Part shown: positions 8,696 through 17,425 of the stretch, piece by piece
How positions within the stretch are numbered: position 1 is the stretch's first letter
Layout of the letters: each line of letters begins with the position of its first letter
Source of the DNA: Lachnospiraceae bacterium
Lineage (GTDB): Bacteria; Bacillota; Clostridia; Lachnospirales; Lachnospiraceae
Direction of reading: 5' to 3'
DNA length: 46,836 bases
Assembly: GCA_017551665.1 (NCBI GenBank)
Contig: JAFZLB010000026.1
Coordinates: 1 to 46,836 of the forward strand
The notes under the pieces: generated by a model
The model's input: the letters and a program-made list of their open reading frames with translations, nothing else
What the model was told of the DNA's origin: nothing
The model's database searches: none
Made by a program: the position numbers and the translations under genes

Positions 8696-9630
8696 GCACA
8701 GACAAGCCTCGCCGCACCGCAAATCCCGCCGTCATTGCCGAGTGTCGCGAGGACAATGGGCGTTTCCCTGACGGCATAAAAGGCAAAGTTCGCGTAATAG
8801 CGGCTGACGGTGTCCGTGATGATGCTGCCCGCTTTGGAAAGGCCGCCGCCGATGACGAAAAGATCCGGATTGACCGTGACCGCGACGCCGGCCAGTGCCT
8901 TGCCGAGCATCCGGCACATGATCTGAAAGGCCTCGTCCGCCACGACGTCCCCGTCCTTTACGGCGTCCATCACATCCTTCGCCGAAAAGTCCGCGCGCCC
9001 GCGCAGGACGCTGGGGGCCGTGCTTTCCGCAAGACGCTGCTTTGTCACGCGGATGAGACCCGGTGCCGCGGCATACTGTTCGATACAGCCCTTCAGACCG
9101 CAGCCGCAGGAATCCGTCTCCGCTTCGTTGACAATGATGTGTCCGATTTCCCCGCCGGCCCCGGTAACACCGGTCAGTATCTTTCCGTCCAGCACCACGC
9201 CGCCGCCGACGCCGGTGCCGAGCGTCACCATGACCAGCGACTGCCGGCCCTGACCCGCGCCCTTCCAGAGCTCGCCGAGGGCCGCGGCATTGGCGTCATT
9301 GGCCGCTTCCACGCGCAGACCGGGAAGCGATTCGGAAAGAACCTCCCGGACATTCAAAGAACCCCAGTCCAAATTGGTGAGCCTCGGCATGGAACCGTCG
9401 GGCAGCACCGGACCCGGCACGGCGAGACCGACGCCCATGCAGTCCGAAAGCGCCGCGTTCTCCCTTGCGAGACGGCTTTTCACATCCTCCGCGATGCGCG
9501 AAAGAAACTGCGCACCGCTTAAGTTCTTATCCGAGGGAATTTCCCACTTGTCGATTAGGGTTCCTTCGCTGTCGAAAAAACCCATCTTGATAAAGGTACC
9601 GCCGACATCCACACCAAAGACATACTTCAT
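8692..9630 (-). CDS. glk: ROK family glucokinase
   Basis: Cytoplasmic sugar kinase of 312 residues, probably phosphorylating glucose to glucose 6-phosphate. It starts MKYVFGVDVGGTFIK, the ROK phosphate-binding loop. It also contains the GTGVGGGVV segment, an EIGH motif, and the CGCGLKGCIEQY zinc-binding cluster typical of ROK kinases and repressors. No DNA-binding helix-turn-helix precedes it, so it is a kinase and not a NagC-type regulator. The ATG at 9630 is chosen over 9645 because it begins the conserved domain and has a GGGGTG element upstream. It sits 45 nt after the aminotransferase gene with no obvious promoter or terminator between them, and its stop is coupled to the following cyclase. 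Confidence 0.9.
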   Translation of the reverse strand: MKYVFGVDVGGTFIKMGFFDSEGTLIDKWEIPSDKNLSGAQFLSRIAEDVKSRLARENAALSDCMGVGLAVPGPVLPDGSMPRLTNLDWGSLNVREVLSESLPGLRVEAANDANAAALGELWKGAGQGRQSLVMVTLGTGVGGGVVLDGKILTGVTGAGGEIGHIIVNEAETDSCGCGLKGCIEQYAAAPGLIRVTKQRLAESTAPSVLRGRADFSAKDVMDAVKDGDVVADEAFQIMCRMLGKALAGVAVTVNPDLFVIGGGLSKAGSIITDTVSRYYANFAFYAVRETPIVLATLGNDGGICGAARLVCA

Positions 9631-9675
9631 AACGGAACACCCCATACACTGTAAAAGAAAGGTTAAGAGATTTGC

Positions 9676-10965
9676 TCAGGCCTGTGCTTCCAAAAACTTG
9701 CGGACACTGGAAAGCTTGACGCAGAGCGCAAACAGTCTGGCCGCCGTCTTCAAATCCTCGAGCGGCGGGTAGGTCGGCGCGATGCGGATATTCGCGTCAT
9801 GCGGGTCATGCCCGTGGGGCCAGGTGGCACCGGCACCGGTCAGGACGACGCCCGCCTTCTTCGCGCGGTCCACGATGTCCTTCGCGCAGCCGTCCAGGGC
9901 GTCAAAGCTCATAAAATAACCGCCCTTCGGTTTTGTCCAGCTGCCGATGTCCAGACCGCCGAGCTCCTTTGTAAAGATCTCGTCCAGCGCCTCAAACTTT
10001 GGCCGCAGAATATCCGCGTGCTTGCGCATGTGCTCCACCATGCCGTGAATGTTTTTGAAGAAACGCACATGGCGCAGCTGGTTGACCTTGTCATGGCCGA
10101 TCGTCTGAATCTTTAGCTGATTGCGGATATCCTCCAGGTTATTGTGCGAGGTGGCAAGGGACGCAATGCCGGAGCCCGGGAAGGTGATCTTACTGGTCGA
10201 GGAAAACTTGTAGACCAGATCGGGACTGCCCGCGCGCTTGCACTCCGCGAGGATTTCAATCAGATAATCCTGATCATTGTCATATAAGTGATGCATGCCG
10301 TAGGCATTGTCCCAGAAAATGCGGAAATCCGGCGCGGCCGGTTTCAGACGCGCAAAGCGCCGCACGCATTCATCCGAATACGAATAGCCCTGCGGATTGG
10401 AATATTTCGGCACACACCAGATGCCCTTGATGTCCGCGTCCGAGGAAACCAGATCCTCGATCATGTCCATATCCGGCCCGTTCTCCGACATCGGCACGGG
10501 TATCATCTCATGCCCGAAGTATTCGGAGATCGCGAAGTGTCTGTCATAGCCCGGCACGGGGCAGAGGAACTTCACTTTCTTCAGCTGACACCAGGGCACA
10601 CTCCCCATGACACCGTGGGTTTCCGCGCGGGACACGGTATCGTACATGACATTCAGCGAGGAGTTTCCGTAGATGATGATGTTATCGGGGTGATTTTCCA
10701 TCATGTCCCCGATGAGCTGCTTCGCTTCCTCGATGCCGTCCAAAACGCCGTAATTACGGCAGTCCGTGCCGTCGGCGCAGTTCAAGTCCTCCTGGGAATT
10801 CAGCGCGTCCATCATCCCCATCGAAAGATCCAGCTGTTCGATGCAGGGCTTGCCGCGCGCCATGTTCAGCGAAAGCTCCAGCGCCTGGAACTTTTTGTAC
10901 TGCGCCTGCAGGGTTTCGCGCTCCTGCAGGAGCTCCTCTTTCGTCATTTCCGCGTATGGTTTCAT
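9676..10965 (-). CDS. PLP-dependent aspartate aminotransferase-like protein
   Basis: Fold-type I aminotransferase of 429 residues. It resembles the bacterial aspartate aminotransferases of the Asp_aminotransf group, with the conserved NMARGKPCIEQLDLS start and the SSTSKITFPGSG segment that carries the presumed Schiff-base lysine. Substrate preference (aspartate or alanine with 2-oxoglutarate) is inferred from the family. Its own ribosome binding site (GGGGGA about 9 nt before the ATG) and a good promoter at 10996-11024 make it the first gene of the minus-strand run that ends at 2058. The membrane protein gene at 11043 diverges from it. Confidence 0.85.
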   Translation of the reverse strand: MKPYAEMTKEELLQERETLQAQYKKFQALELSLNMARGKPCIEQLDLSMGMMDALNSQEDLNCADGTDCRNYGVLDGIEEAKQLIGDMMENHPDNIIIYGNSSLNVMYDTVSRAETHGVMGSVPWCQLKKVKFLCPVPGYDRHFAISEYFGHEMIPVPMSENGPDMDMIEDLVSSDADIKGIWCVPKYSNPQGYSYSDECVRRFARLKPAAPDFRIFWDNAYGMHHLYDNDQDYLIEILAECKRAGSPDLVYKFSSTSKITFPGSGIASLATSHNNLEDIRNQLKIQTIGHDKVNQLRHVRFFKNIHGMVEHMRKHADILRPKFEALDEIFTKELGGLDIGSWTKPKGGYFMSFDALDGCAKDIVDRAKKAGVVLTGAGATWPHGHDPHDANIRIAPTYPPLEDLKTAARLFALCVKLSSVRKFLEAQA

Positions 10966-10995
10966 GTGAGAATCCCCCGTTTTTTTCTTCCTTTA

Positions 10996-11024
10996 ATTAT
11001 ACGCGCAGGCATAGGGGCTTGCAA
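10996..11024 (-). promoter_or_regulatory. Promoter of the aminotransferase operon
   Basis: On the minus strand, TTGCAA (11024-11019) and TATAAT (11001-10996) are separated by exactly 17 nt. The predicted start near 10989 gives a leader of about 24 nt before the ATG at 10965. The -35 box lies inside the spacer of the divergent plus-strand promoter, so the two would compete for polymerase. Confidence 0.75.
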
Positions 11025-11027
11025 GTG

Positions 11028-11036
11028 TGGTATACT
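11028..11036 (+). promoter_or_regulatory. Extended -10 promoter abutting the 11043 start
   Basis: TGG plus TATACT (11028-11036) is an extended -10 element with no recognisable -35 box. The expected transcription start, 7 nt after the -10, coincides with the A of the ATG at 11043, and no ribosome binding site precedes that ATG. Confidence 0.6.
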
Positions 11037-11042
11037 TGGAAC

Positions 11043-12545
11043 ATGCGTTTATTCTTTCAAAAGACGAAGTGGTCCTTTGGCTTTCTGTTTGTCGCGGCGC
11101 TTTTGTTGCTGCTCGCGGGGCATTCGAGCGCGCCTGCCAAAAACCGGGAACAGTGGGGCAGACAGGGAAAGCAGTATGAGGAGCTGACGGAAGCACTGCT
11201 GTCAGGCAGGCTTTCCTTAACGGAAGAACCGGCGGCATTTCTGGCGGAGCTCGAAAATCCCTACGATCCCGCGGCCAGGGACAATGCCGCGCGGGAGCAG
11301 GATGCCTATTATCTGAACGATACCGCTTACTACAAGGGAAAGTATTATTGCTATTTCGGCCTGACGCCGGCGCTGTTGCTCTTTCTTCCGGTCAGGCTTT
11401 TGACGGGGAAGATGCTGTCGTCCTGGATGGCGGTGCATGTTGTTTCGCTGCTGTGTGTGCCGGCGGCGCTCTTCTTTGTCTCCGGACTGCGCAGACGTTT
11501 CGCGAAGGACGCCGGAAACGGGACGGTACTGCTGCTTTCCGGGCTGCTGCTGTCCTTTCTCGGACTGCCCTATCTCACCGCATTTTGCACCTCTTATTCT
11601 TTGCCTACGGTGACGGGGCTGGCGCTGTTGATGGCGGGGACGGGATGCTTTCTCCGCGCGGAAGGCGAAGACGGCGGCTTTCGCCGGTCCTTTCTGGCAG
11701 CGGGAGCCGTCCTTTACGCCCTGACGATCGGCTGCCGCCCCCTGTATGTCCTTTCCTTTCTCCTTTTGTTTCCGCTGTTTTCGGGCGCCATCCGCAGGGG
11801 TGCGTTTTTCCGGAAGGAAGGGGAAGGGGCAAAGAACACCGTCTGCGTGCTGTTGCCGGCGCTGGCGCTGGCGGCGCTGTTTCTGGGCTACAACGCGTTG
11901 CGCTTCGGCTCGCCCCTTGAATTCGGCTTCCGCTTTCTGCTGACGACGCGGGATATGCTGCACGGCACAAAGAGTGCGGCGGCCGTGGCGGACAGCCTGT
12001 ATCTGCTGGCATTTCAGGCACCGCGTCTCAACGGTACCTTTCCCTTCCTTCACGGCACGGAAGTGTCCGCCTCCGTCCGGGAGCATCTTTATGTGGAGCC
12101 TCTGCTCGGCGGCTTCTTCGGCCTGCATCCGGCGCTGCTGATCGTACTGCTCGTATCGGGTGCACTGCTGCTTTGGCGGTACTTCCGGGGGCAAAAAAAC
12201 GGCGGACAAAGCGAAAACCCCACGGCAGGCAAAACGGGCGTCACCGCCTTTGCGGCAGTCTCCGCCGTCATCGGTTTGGTCATTCTTTTGGCAGATGCCG
12301 TCCTGGCCGGCGTTTCCCAGCGCTATGCCGCGGATTTCGCCCTGTTTTTCTTTATTCCCTTCGCATGTGTGATGCTGCGCGTAAAAAAGAACCACAGGCG
12401 CATCCTTCCGTTTGCGCTTGCTGTTCTTCTTGTTCTGGAACTGTTCCTTTCCGCGGGCACCGTCCTCAGCGACGGACGCTACTATTGCATGCGTGACTGG
12501 AACACCGCGGTCTATGAAAGCATTGCTTCTTTCTTCACAAAATAA
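11043..12545 (+). CDS. Polytopic membrane protein, GT-C-like, function unknown
   Basis: Five-hundred-residue membrane protein with an N-terminal transmembrane helix, an extracytoplasmic loop rich in Asp and Tyr (about 60-105, ending in YYKGKYYCYFGLTP), then roughly ten more hydrophobic segments. The first large loop after helix 1 followed by a multi-helix bundle resembles GT-C glycosyltransferases such as the PMT/GT39 group, but no catalytic motif could be confirmed, so no function is assigned. The start at 11043 is set by the first hydrophobic segment and by a promoter whose expected +1 falls on this ATG. An in-frame upstream ATG at 10956 lies within the divergent gene's 5' end and is not credible. 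It converges with xseB. Confidence 0.7.
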   Translation: MRLFFQKTKWSFGFLFVAALLLLLAGHSSAPAKNREQWGRQGKQYEELTEALLSGRLSLTEEPAAFLAELENPYDPAARDNAAREQDAYYLNDTAYYKGKYYCYFGLTPALLLFLPVRLLTGKMLSSWMAVHVVSLLCVPAALFFVSGLRRRFAKDAGNGTVLLLSGLLLSFLGLPYLTAFCTSYSLPTVTGLALLMAGTGCFLRAEGEDGGFRRSFLAAGAVLYALTIGCRPLYVLSFLLLFPLFSGAIRRGAFFRKEGEGAKNTVCVLLPALALAALFLGYNALRFGSPLEFGFRFLLTTRDMLHGTKSAAAVADSLYLLAFQAPRLNGTFPFLHGTEVSASVREHLYVEPLLGGFFGLHPALLIVLLVSGALLLWRYFRGQKNGGQSENPTAGKTGVTAFAAVSAVIGLVILLADAVLAGVSQRYAADFALFFFIPFACVMLRVKKNHRRILPFALAVLLVLELFLSAGTVLSDGRYYCMRDWNTAVYESIASFFTK

Positions 12546-12568
12546 GCGGAACGTCCCGTCCGTTTTCC

Positions 12569-12760
12569 CTATTCGTTCACAATCTCCAGCTCTTTTTCGA
12601 CGCCGGCAAGATGCTCCTGGCATTTTTTGGCGAGGGTGGTGCCTTCATGGTAAAGCTTCAGGGAATCCTCCAGTGTGATGCCTTCAATCGAAAGCTTCCG
12701 GTTGATTTCCTCCAGCGTTTCCAGCGCTTCGTCAATGTTGAAGTCCTTTTGTTCGCTCAT
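12569..12760 (-). CDS. xseB: Exodeoxyribonuclease VII small subunit
   Basis: Sixty-three-residue XseB. Several copies assemble with XseA to form exonuclease VII, which degrades single-stranded DNA from both ends. The conserved core IDEALETLEEINRKL...GITLEDSLKLYHEGTTLAKKCQEHL is present. The ATG at 12760 is chosen because AAGGAG lies 9-10 nt upstream; an ATG at 12790 has no comparable site. It directly follows xseA on the minus strand, the usual arrangement, and ends 23 nt from the convergent membrane protein gene. Confidence 0.95.
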   Translation of the reverse strand: MSEQKDFNIDEALETLEEINRKLSIEGITLEDSLKLYHEGTTLAKKCQEHLAGVEKELEIVNE

Positions 12761-12800
12761 GCTTCGGCTCTCCTTTTCGTTGAATGCCATGGCGACGGTG

Positions 12801-14246
12801 TTACAAATTTACAGCGACGGTTTCCGTTACCTTTGTGACAATGTGTCCGTCGTGAATGGTGATATCCAGGATGTCTTCGGGCTGAACATCGCTGATGCCC
12901 GTGACGGGCTGTCCGCTTACGGAAATATAACCGAAGCCCTTGACCAGCTTTGCCGTGGGAGAGAGGCCGTTCAGCCTCTCCAGCAGAACACGGAAGCGGT
13001 GGTTTTTCCTTTCGTACACCGCACGGATTTTTTGCGTCAGTCCCTCCTCCAGATGCTTCAGCTTTTCCTTCCGCTCCTTCAGCTTCCGCACGGGGTCATT
13101 GCCCTTCAGCCTGGCCTCCTGCGTACGGAGGCGGAGCTTCCTTTTTTCCAGGGCATTGTGCATGTTGTCGCGGATGTTTTTTTCGAGCTGCCGGATCTGC
13201 CGGATTGTCGTCATGATGTCCGGGATGGCTTCCTCCGCCGCTTCCGAAGGCGTCGCGGCACGCAGATCGGAAACAAAATCGATCAGCGCCCAGTTTCCCT
13301 CATGTCCCACCGCGGAGATCACGGGCGTTTTGGCGGCATAGACGGCTCTGGCGATGGCCTCGTCATTATAGGCGATCAGCTCTTCATCGGAGCCACCGCC
13401 CCTCCCGACGATCAGCGTGTCCAGTCCCATGGCGTCCATCCGCTCAATGCCTTCCAGAATCGTCCGGCAGGCGTTTTCCCCCTGTACATTGACATGATAC
13501 AGCACCAGCTGCACATAGGGATTTCTCTTTAAGGCGATCTTCTCAATATCTTTCCTGGCCTGACCGTTTTTGGAGGTGATGATGCCGACCTTTTCCGGGA
13601 ATTTCGGAATCGGCTTCTTGTGCTCAATGGCAAACAGGCCCTCTTCCTCCAGCCTTGCCTTTAATTGCAGATAGCGCAGACTGGCGTCCCCCGCGCCCAT
13701 ATCCGCAATCTGCCGGACATGGAGCGAGACGGTGCCCCGTTTGTCAAAAAACGCGAGTCTTCCCGCGAGGGCCACCTGCTTTCCGGATTCCAGCGGAAAA
13801 CGCAGGATGGCCGCGGCGTCGTAGCTCCAAATGACACAGGAGAGCAGACAGTGCTCATCTTTGATGGAAAAATAGTGATGTCCTCCGTTGGGTCCCCGGT
13901 AATTTGTGACCTCTCCCTTTACCAGAACAGTCTGAAAGCGGTCCGTGCGCTCGAATTGTCCCGCGATCATCAGGTTGACAGCCGTAACGGACTGATATCG
14001 CGCGTAGGGATCCCCGTCCGCCGCCTGCGGCGCAACGGCATCCGCGATTCCTGAAGCTGCAGGAGCGACAGTGCTTTGATCGGTTTCACCGGACACACCC
14101 TCTTCCTCATCGGGTTGATACCAGCGCCTCAACGCATCCGTCAGCTCATTGCAGTACCAGAACTTTTCGACGTAATTCCACTTCGCCCCCAGCGCCTTTG
14201 CAGCGTCTTTTTCTCTGTAGGGAACATTCAGCCGGTACGTTGTCAT
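12801..14246 (-). CDS. xseA: Exodeoxyribonuclease VII large subunit with N-terminal DUF5710-like domain
   Basis: Catalytic subunit of exonuclease VII, 481 residues from the ATG at 14246. The N-terminal 45 residues (TTYRLNVP...EKDAAKALGAKW...FWYC) match the DUF5710 pattern and are not part of standard XseA. After an Ala-rich linker (about 55-80) the normal enzyme begins with the OB-fold ssDNA-binding domain (YQSVTAVN...VKGEVTNY), then the nuclease domain with VGIITSKNGQARKDI, VGRGGGSDEEL, the ISAVGHE motif and DFVSDLRAATPSEAAE, and the C-terminal coiled coil. The start is somewhat uncertain: an in-frame ATG at 14318 would add 24 residues without clear domain character. A poor ribosome binding site at 14246 suggests modest translation. 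Confidence 0.88.
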   Translation of the reverse strand: MTTYRLNVPYREKDAAKALGAKWNYVEKFWYCNELTDALRRWYQPDEEEGVSGETDQSTVAPAASGIADAVAPQAADGDPYARYQSVTAVNLMIAGQFERTDRFQTVLVKGEVTNYRGPNGGHHYFSIKDEHCLLSCVIWSYDAAAILRFPLESGKQVALAGRLAFFDKRGTVSLHVRQIADMGAGDASLRYLQLKARLEEEGLFAIEHKKPIPKFPEKVGIITSKNGQARKDIEKIALKRNPYVQLVLYHVNVQGENACRTILEGIERMDAMGLDTLIVGRGGGSDEELIAYNDEAIARAVYAAKTPVISAVGHEGNWALIDFVSDLRAATPSEAAEEAIPDIMTTIRQIRQLEKNIRDNMHNALEKRKLRLRTQEARLKGNDPVRKLKERKEKLKHLEEGLTQKIRAVYERKNHRFRVLLERLNGLSPTAKLVKGFGYISVSGQPVTGISDVQPEDILDITIHDGHIVTKVTETVAVNL

Positions 14247-14341
14247 ATGATGTTTTTTCGGTTCGTCATTTTTCAACAGGTTTTTTCCTCTCAATGATCG
14301 GATTGGCTGTGGCAACATCTCTTTTGCATCTGTGCCGGGCT

Positions 14342-16681
14342 TCAGACGGCTTCCCCAAGCTCGGTGAGGGAAAACGACTTTACTCTTTTCAGGGCGATGC
14401 CGTAAATCAGCACGGCAAATAATCCTTCCACGACGACAGCGATGATCCATGCCAGGGGCTGTACCTCCCGCACAAACATCACATCCGGCGTCTCCATGAA
14501 GCGGATGGCCAGACCGCCGACAGGAATCCCCGCCAGGGTTCCGAGGATCATGCCGAGCAGCGTCGCGGCGGCCGCCTCAATCGCCAGCATCCCCCTCGTT
14601 CTTGCCAGGGAGAATCCGTTGATTCGCATAATAATCAGTTCTTTTTTCCTTTTGGAAACAAAGATCGCGGCCAGGTTGATCAGGATGACAAAGGAAATAC
14701 AAAGAGCGATCACGGTGACCGCCAGGACAACGGTATCGTACATGAATGCGATGGCCCGGTACTGTTCGTAGAAGGAATCGGCCCGTTCGAAGCCGAGATT
14801 TTCGGAGACCGACAGCATACGGTCTTTGAATGTCTGGTCTTCCAGGCCGTTCAACCAGACAAAATAACTGTTCTGCGGCGCTTCCTCCCGAAACAGTTCC
14901 AGATAATATGCGGGTGTCAGGGCAATGATGCGTTTTTGATAATTCTGCACAAAACCGGTAATCCCGGCCTCCTGTCGTTGAAAATGAGGATCCAGCAGGG
15001 TGAGGCTGTCTCCGCTTTGCAGCGCAAGGTTCTCCCCCATGCGGTATTGCAGCAGAATCCCGCTGTCATCCGGCACATTTGTCATCCCTGTTGCGGGAAC
15101 CGTCAGTCCGATGATCTGTCCGATCACATCCGGCGGCGCACTGAGAACCAGCGTGCCGTCCAGCCGGTCTTCGTTTTCGAACAGGAAGCTTTCAAATCCG
15201 GCGCTCACCCGGGTTACGCCAAGCGCGTCCATTTCCTTTTCCAGCTGTTCCATGACTTCCGCTCCGGTATTCGAAGCCAGATCCACACGGAGGTCATAAA
15301 GCCAGATCTCCGTCAGCTGGCGCGCATTCATCCCGTCGTACGCAAGCTTTACCGTAATGCTGGAACCGATCAACATACAGCTTGCAGCCGTCACAATCAC
15401 GGTGACCGCGACCCGGCCCTTTTCCCGGAGGGCATTCCGGAGAATCAGACGCCCGTAGAGACTGCCGTCCCGCTTTTTTGCGTTCCTGCGCCAAACAGAA
15501 GCGCTGCTTTCTCCCTTCAAAAGCGCGTCCGCGCTGCTGCGCAAGGCAGAGCGGCAGGCGAAGACGGCCGTCAGGGCGCAGGTTGCGATCACGGCAAAAC
15601 TGACCGCCATGAGAATCCATGGAGAAAAGACAAGACGTTCTGCGGGAAATACATACAGCTCTGTCTGTTCCAACAGCCATAACAGTGTTTTTGCCAGTGC
15701 CAGCGACAGCGCCAGTCCCAGAAGACAGCCGGTGACTGCGGCACCCGCGCCGAACATCAGATACCGGAAGAGAACTTCCGCAGGCCGGAAGCCGAAGGCC
15801 TTTTCAATGCCAAGCAGCTTCTTTTGCTCCTCGACGAGAAGCGAAACAGTGGAAAAGCACTCTATGGCCGTCACAAGCAGGAACAGAATTCCGAAGCACG
15901 CACCCGCACCGCTTACCGCGGCGATGGTGGAGCCATATTCCGTAAAGCCGGCGTTTGAGCGACGGTCCAGCAGAACTTCCGCCTTCTCCCGGATGGCGTC
16001 TTTCGCTTCTGCGGTCCGTTCAAAATACGCATCGGAAAAGGGGTCTGTCTCCTCCGGGCAGTGAACGCGAAGACTGGCGCTTTCGAAAATGCCAAGGTTC
16101 TGCGGATCGTAAACCTCCGGCATCAGGATGACGGGATAGACGGTATCCCTTCGCAGGTAATCCGGATGATATGCCGTTCCCGTAATGACATATTCTCCGG
16201 AGAGTTGTGCCGCAGATGCCGTCGCTCCTTCCAGACGGATGCGGTCTCCAATCGCGGCGCCGCTGTCTTCCAGCAGATCGGGATCAATCAGACACTCTTC
16301 CGGGTTTGCGGGAAGTCTTCCCTCCGCAAGCTGCGGCACGCTGACGGTTTCCGTCAGGGAAAAGGTTTTCACGGCCTTGTCTGTTCCGGAGAAGGAAAAC
16401 AGCGCATCGGCAGTGTAGCGCCCTTCCGCGGCGATCACATCTTCCATGGCGAGATATTCTTCCAGATCTTCCTGCGTAATCCCCGTGGAAGAAAGAACAT
16501 CATAATCCTTGAATTTGCTTTGCACGAAAAAATCCCTGCCGGCAGCTTTCATGCTGCTTTCCGCAATCTGTGAGGAACAGAATCCGCCGAGCCCCAGTAC
16601 GATAATCAATATCAGCGTCAGAAAAGCGGCCTTTTTCTTTTGAATATTCCGCAGCCCTTCCAGCCAATGGGTTCTTTTCAT
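14342..16681 (-). CDS. ABC transporter permease, FtsX/MacB type
   Basis: Permease of 779 residues with the duplicated FtsX layout: an N-terminal transmembrane helix (about 18-38), an extracytoplasmic MacB-like domain, a three-helix FtsX unit in the middle (about 255-375), a second extracytoplasmic domain and a final three-helix unit at the C-terminus. Such proteins work as mechanotransmission or lipoprotein/peptide-export permeases and not as classic importers. It follows its ATPase gene by 15 nt and has a GAGGAG ribosome binding site before the ATG at 16681. No accessory membrane-fusion protein is encoded nearby, and the substrate is unknown. Confidence 0.88.
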   Translation of the reverse strand: MKRTHWLEGLRNIQKKKAAFLTLILIIVLGLGGFCSSQIAESSMKAAGRDFFVQSKFKDYDVLSSTGITQEDLEEYLAMEDVIAAEGRYTADALFSFSGTDKAVKTFSLTETVSVPQLAEGRLPANPEECLIDPDLLEDSGAAIGDRIRLEGATASAAQLSGEYVITGTAYHPDYLRRDTVYPVILMPEVYDPQNLGIFESASLRVHCPEETDPFSDAYFERTAEAKDAIREKAEVLLDRRSNAGFTEYGSTIAAVSGAGACFGILFLLVTAIECFSTVSLLVEEQKKLLGIEKAFGFRPAEVLFRYLMFGAGAAVTGCLLGLALSLALAKTLLWLLEQTELYVFPAERLVFSPWILMAVSFAVIATCALTAVFACRSALRSSADALLKGESSASVWRRNAKKRDGSLYGRLILRNALREKGRVAVTVIVTAASCMLIGSSITVKLAYDGMNARQLTEIWLYDLRVDLASNTGAEVMEQLEKEMDALGVTRVSAGFESFLFENEDRLDGTLVLSAPPDVIGQIIGLTVPATGMTNVPDDSGILLQYRMGENLALQSGDSLTLLDPHFQRQEAGITGFVQNYQKRIIALTPAYYLELFREEAPQNSYFVWLNGLEDQTFKDRMLSVSENLGFERADSFYEQYRAIAFMYDTVVLAVTVIALCISFVILINLAAIFVSKRKKELIIMRINGFSLARTRGMLAIEAAAATLLGMILGTLAGIPVGGLAIRFMETPDVMFVREVQPLAWIIAVVVEGLFAVLIYGIALKRVKSFSLTELGEAV

Positions 16682-16696
16682 CCGCCGCGTCTCCTC

Positions 16697-17425
16697 TTAC
16701 CAGACCAGGGCGCCGGCCGCCGCGGGGGATTCCTGTATTTCATTGCTGATGATCTTTCCGTCCTTCATGCGCACGATGCGGTCAGCCATTTTCGCGATTT
16801 CCGAGTTATGGGTCACCATGACCAGCGTTGTCCCGCTTTGCCTGACCACATCCTGAAGTACCTGCAGGACTTCCCTGCCCGTCTCAAAATCCAGCGCCGC
16901 GGTGGGCTCATCCGCCAGGATCATACGGGGTGACTTGGCCAGTGCCCGGGCGATCGCAAGGCGCTGCAGCTGACCGCCGCTCAGCGCAGAAGGAAAATGA
17001 TCCCTCCGGTCCGTGAGCCCCACCATCCCGAGGGCCTGTTCGGCGTCCATGGGATGATCGCTGATTTCCGCAATAAAACGCACATTCTCGATGGCCGTCA
17101 GTGTGGGCATCAGATGATATGCCTGGAAGACAAAGCCGATGGTGTTTCTCCGGTACTCCGTCATTTCCTTTTCCGTGGGTTCGGAAAAGTCCCTGCCGTC
17201 AACAAAACGCTGTCCGCCGGTCATGTGATCCATACAGCCGATCAGGTTCAGTAAAGTGGATTTTCCGGATCCGCTTTCCCCCAAAATGACCAGCAGCTCC
17301 CGCTCGCGGATGTCCAGATCAACCTGATCCACCGCCCGTATGGTTTTTTCGCCGCTTTCAAAAAGGCGGGATGCATTGCGAAGCGACAGGATGGTTTTTC
17401 CTGCGTCTGTGTCAGGCTTTTTCAA
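16697..17425 (-). CDS. ABC transporter ATP-binding protein (LolD/MacB class)
   Basis: ATPase partner of the following FtsX-type permease, 242 residues from a TTG start. Walker A GESGSGKST, signature LSGGQLQRLAIARAL, Walker B MILADEPTAALD and a switch histidine in VMVTHN are all present. The TTG at 17425 is preferred because GGGAGGG lies 8 nt upstream. An in-frame ATG at 17458 lacks such a site and would extend the overlap with the previous gene to 47 nt. With TTG the overlap is 14 nt, consistent with translational coupling to the YwaF-like gene. Confidence 0.88.
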   Translation of the reverse strand: MKKPDTDAGKTILSLRNASRLFESGEKTIRAVDQVDLDIRERELLVILGESGSGKSTLLNLIGCMDHMTGGQRFVDGRDFSEPTEKEMTEYRRNTIGFVFQAYHLMPTLTAIENVRFIAEISDHPMDAEQALGMVGLTDRRDHFPSALSGGQLQRLAIARALAKSPRMILADEPTAALDFETGREVLQVLQDVVRQSGTTLVMVTHNSEIAKMADRIVRMKDGKIISNEIQESPAAAGALVW

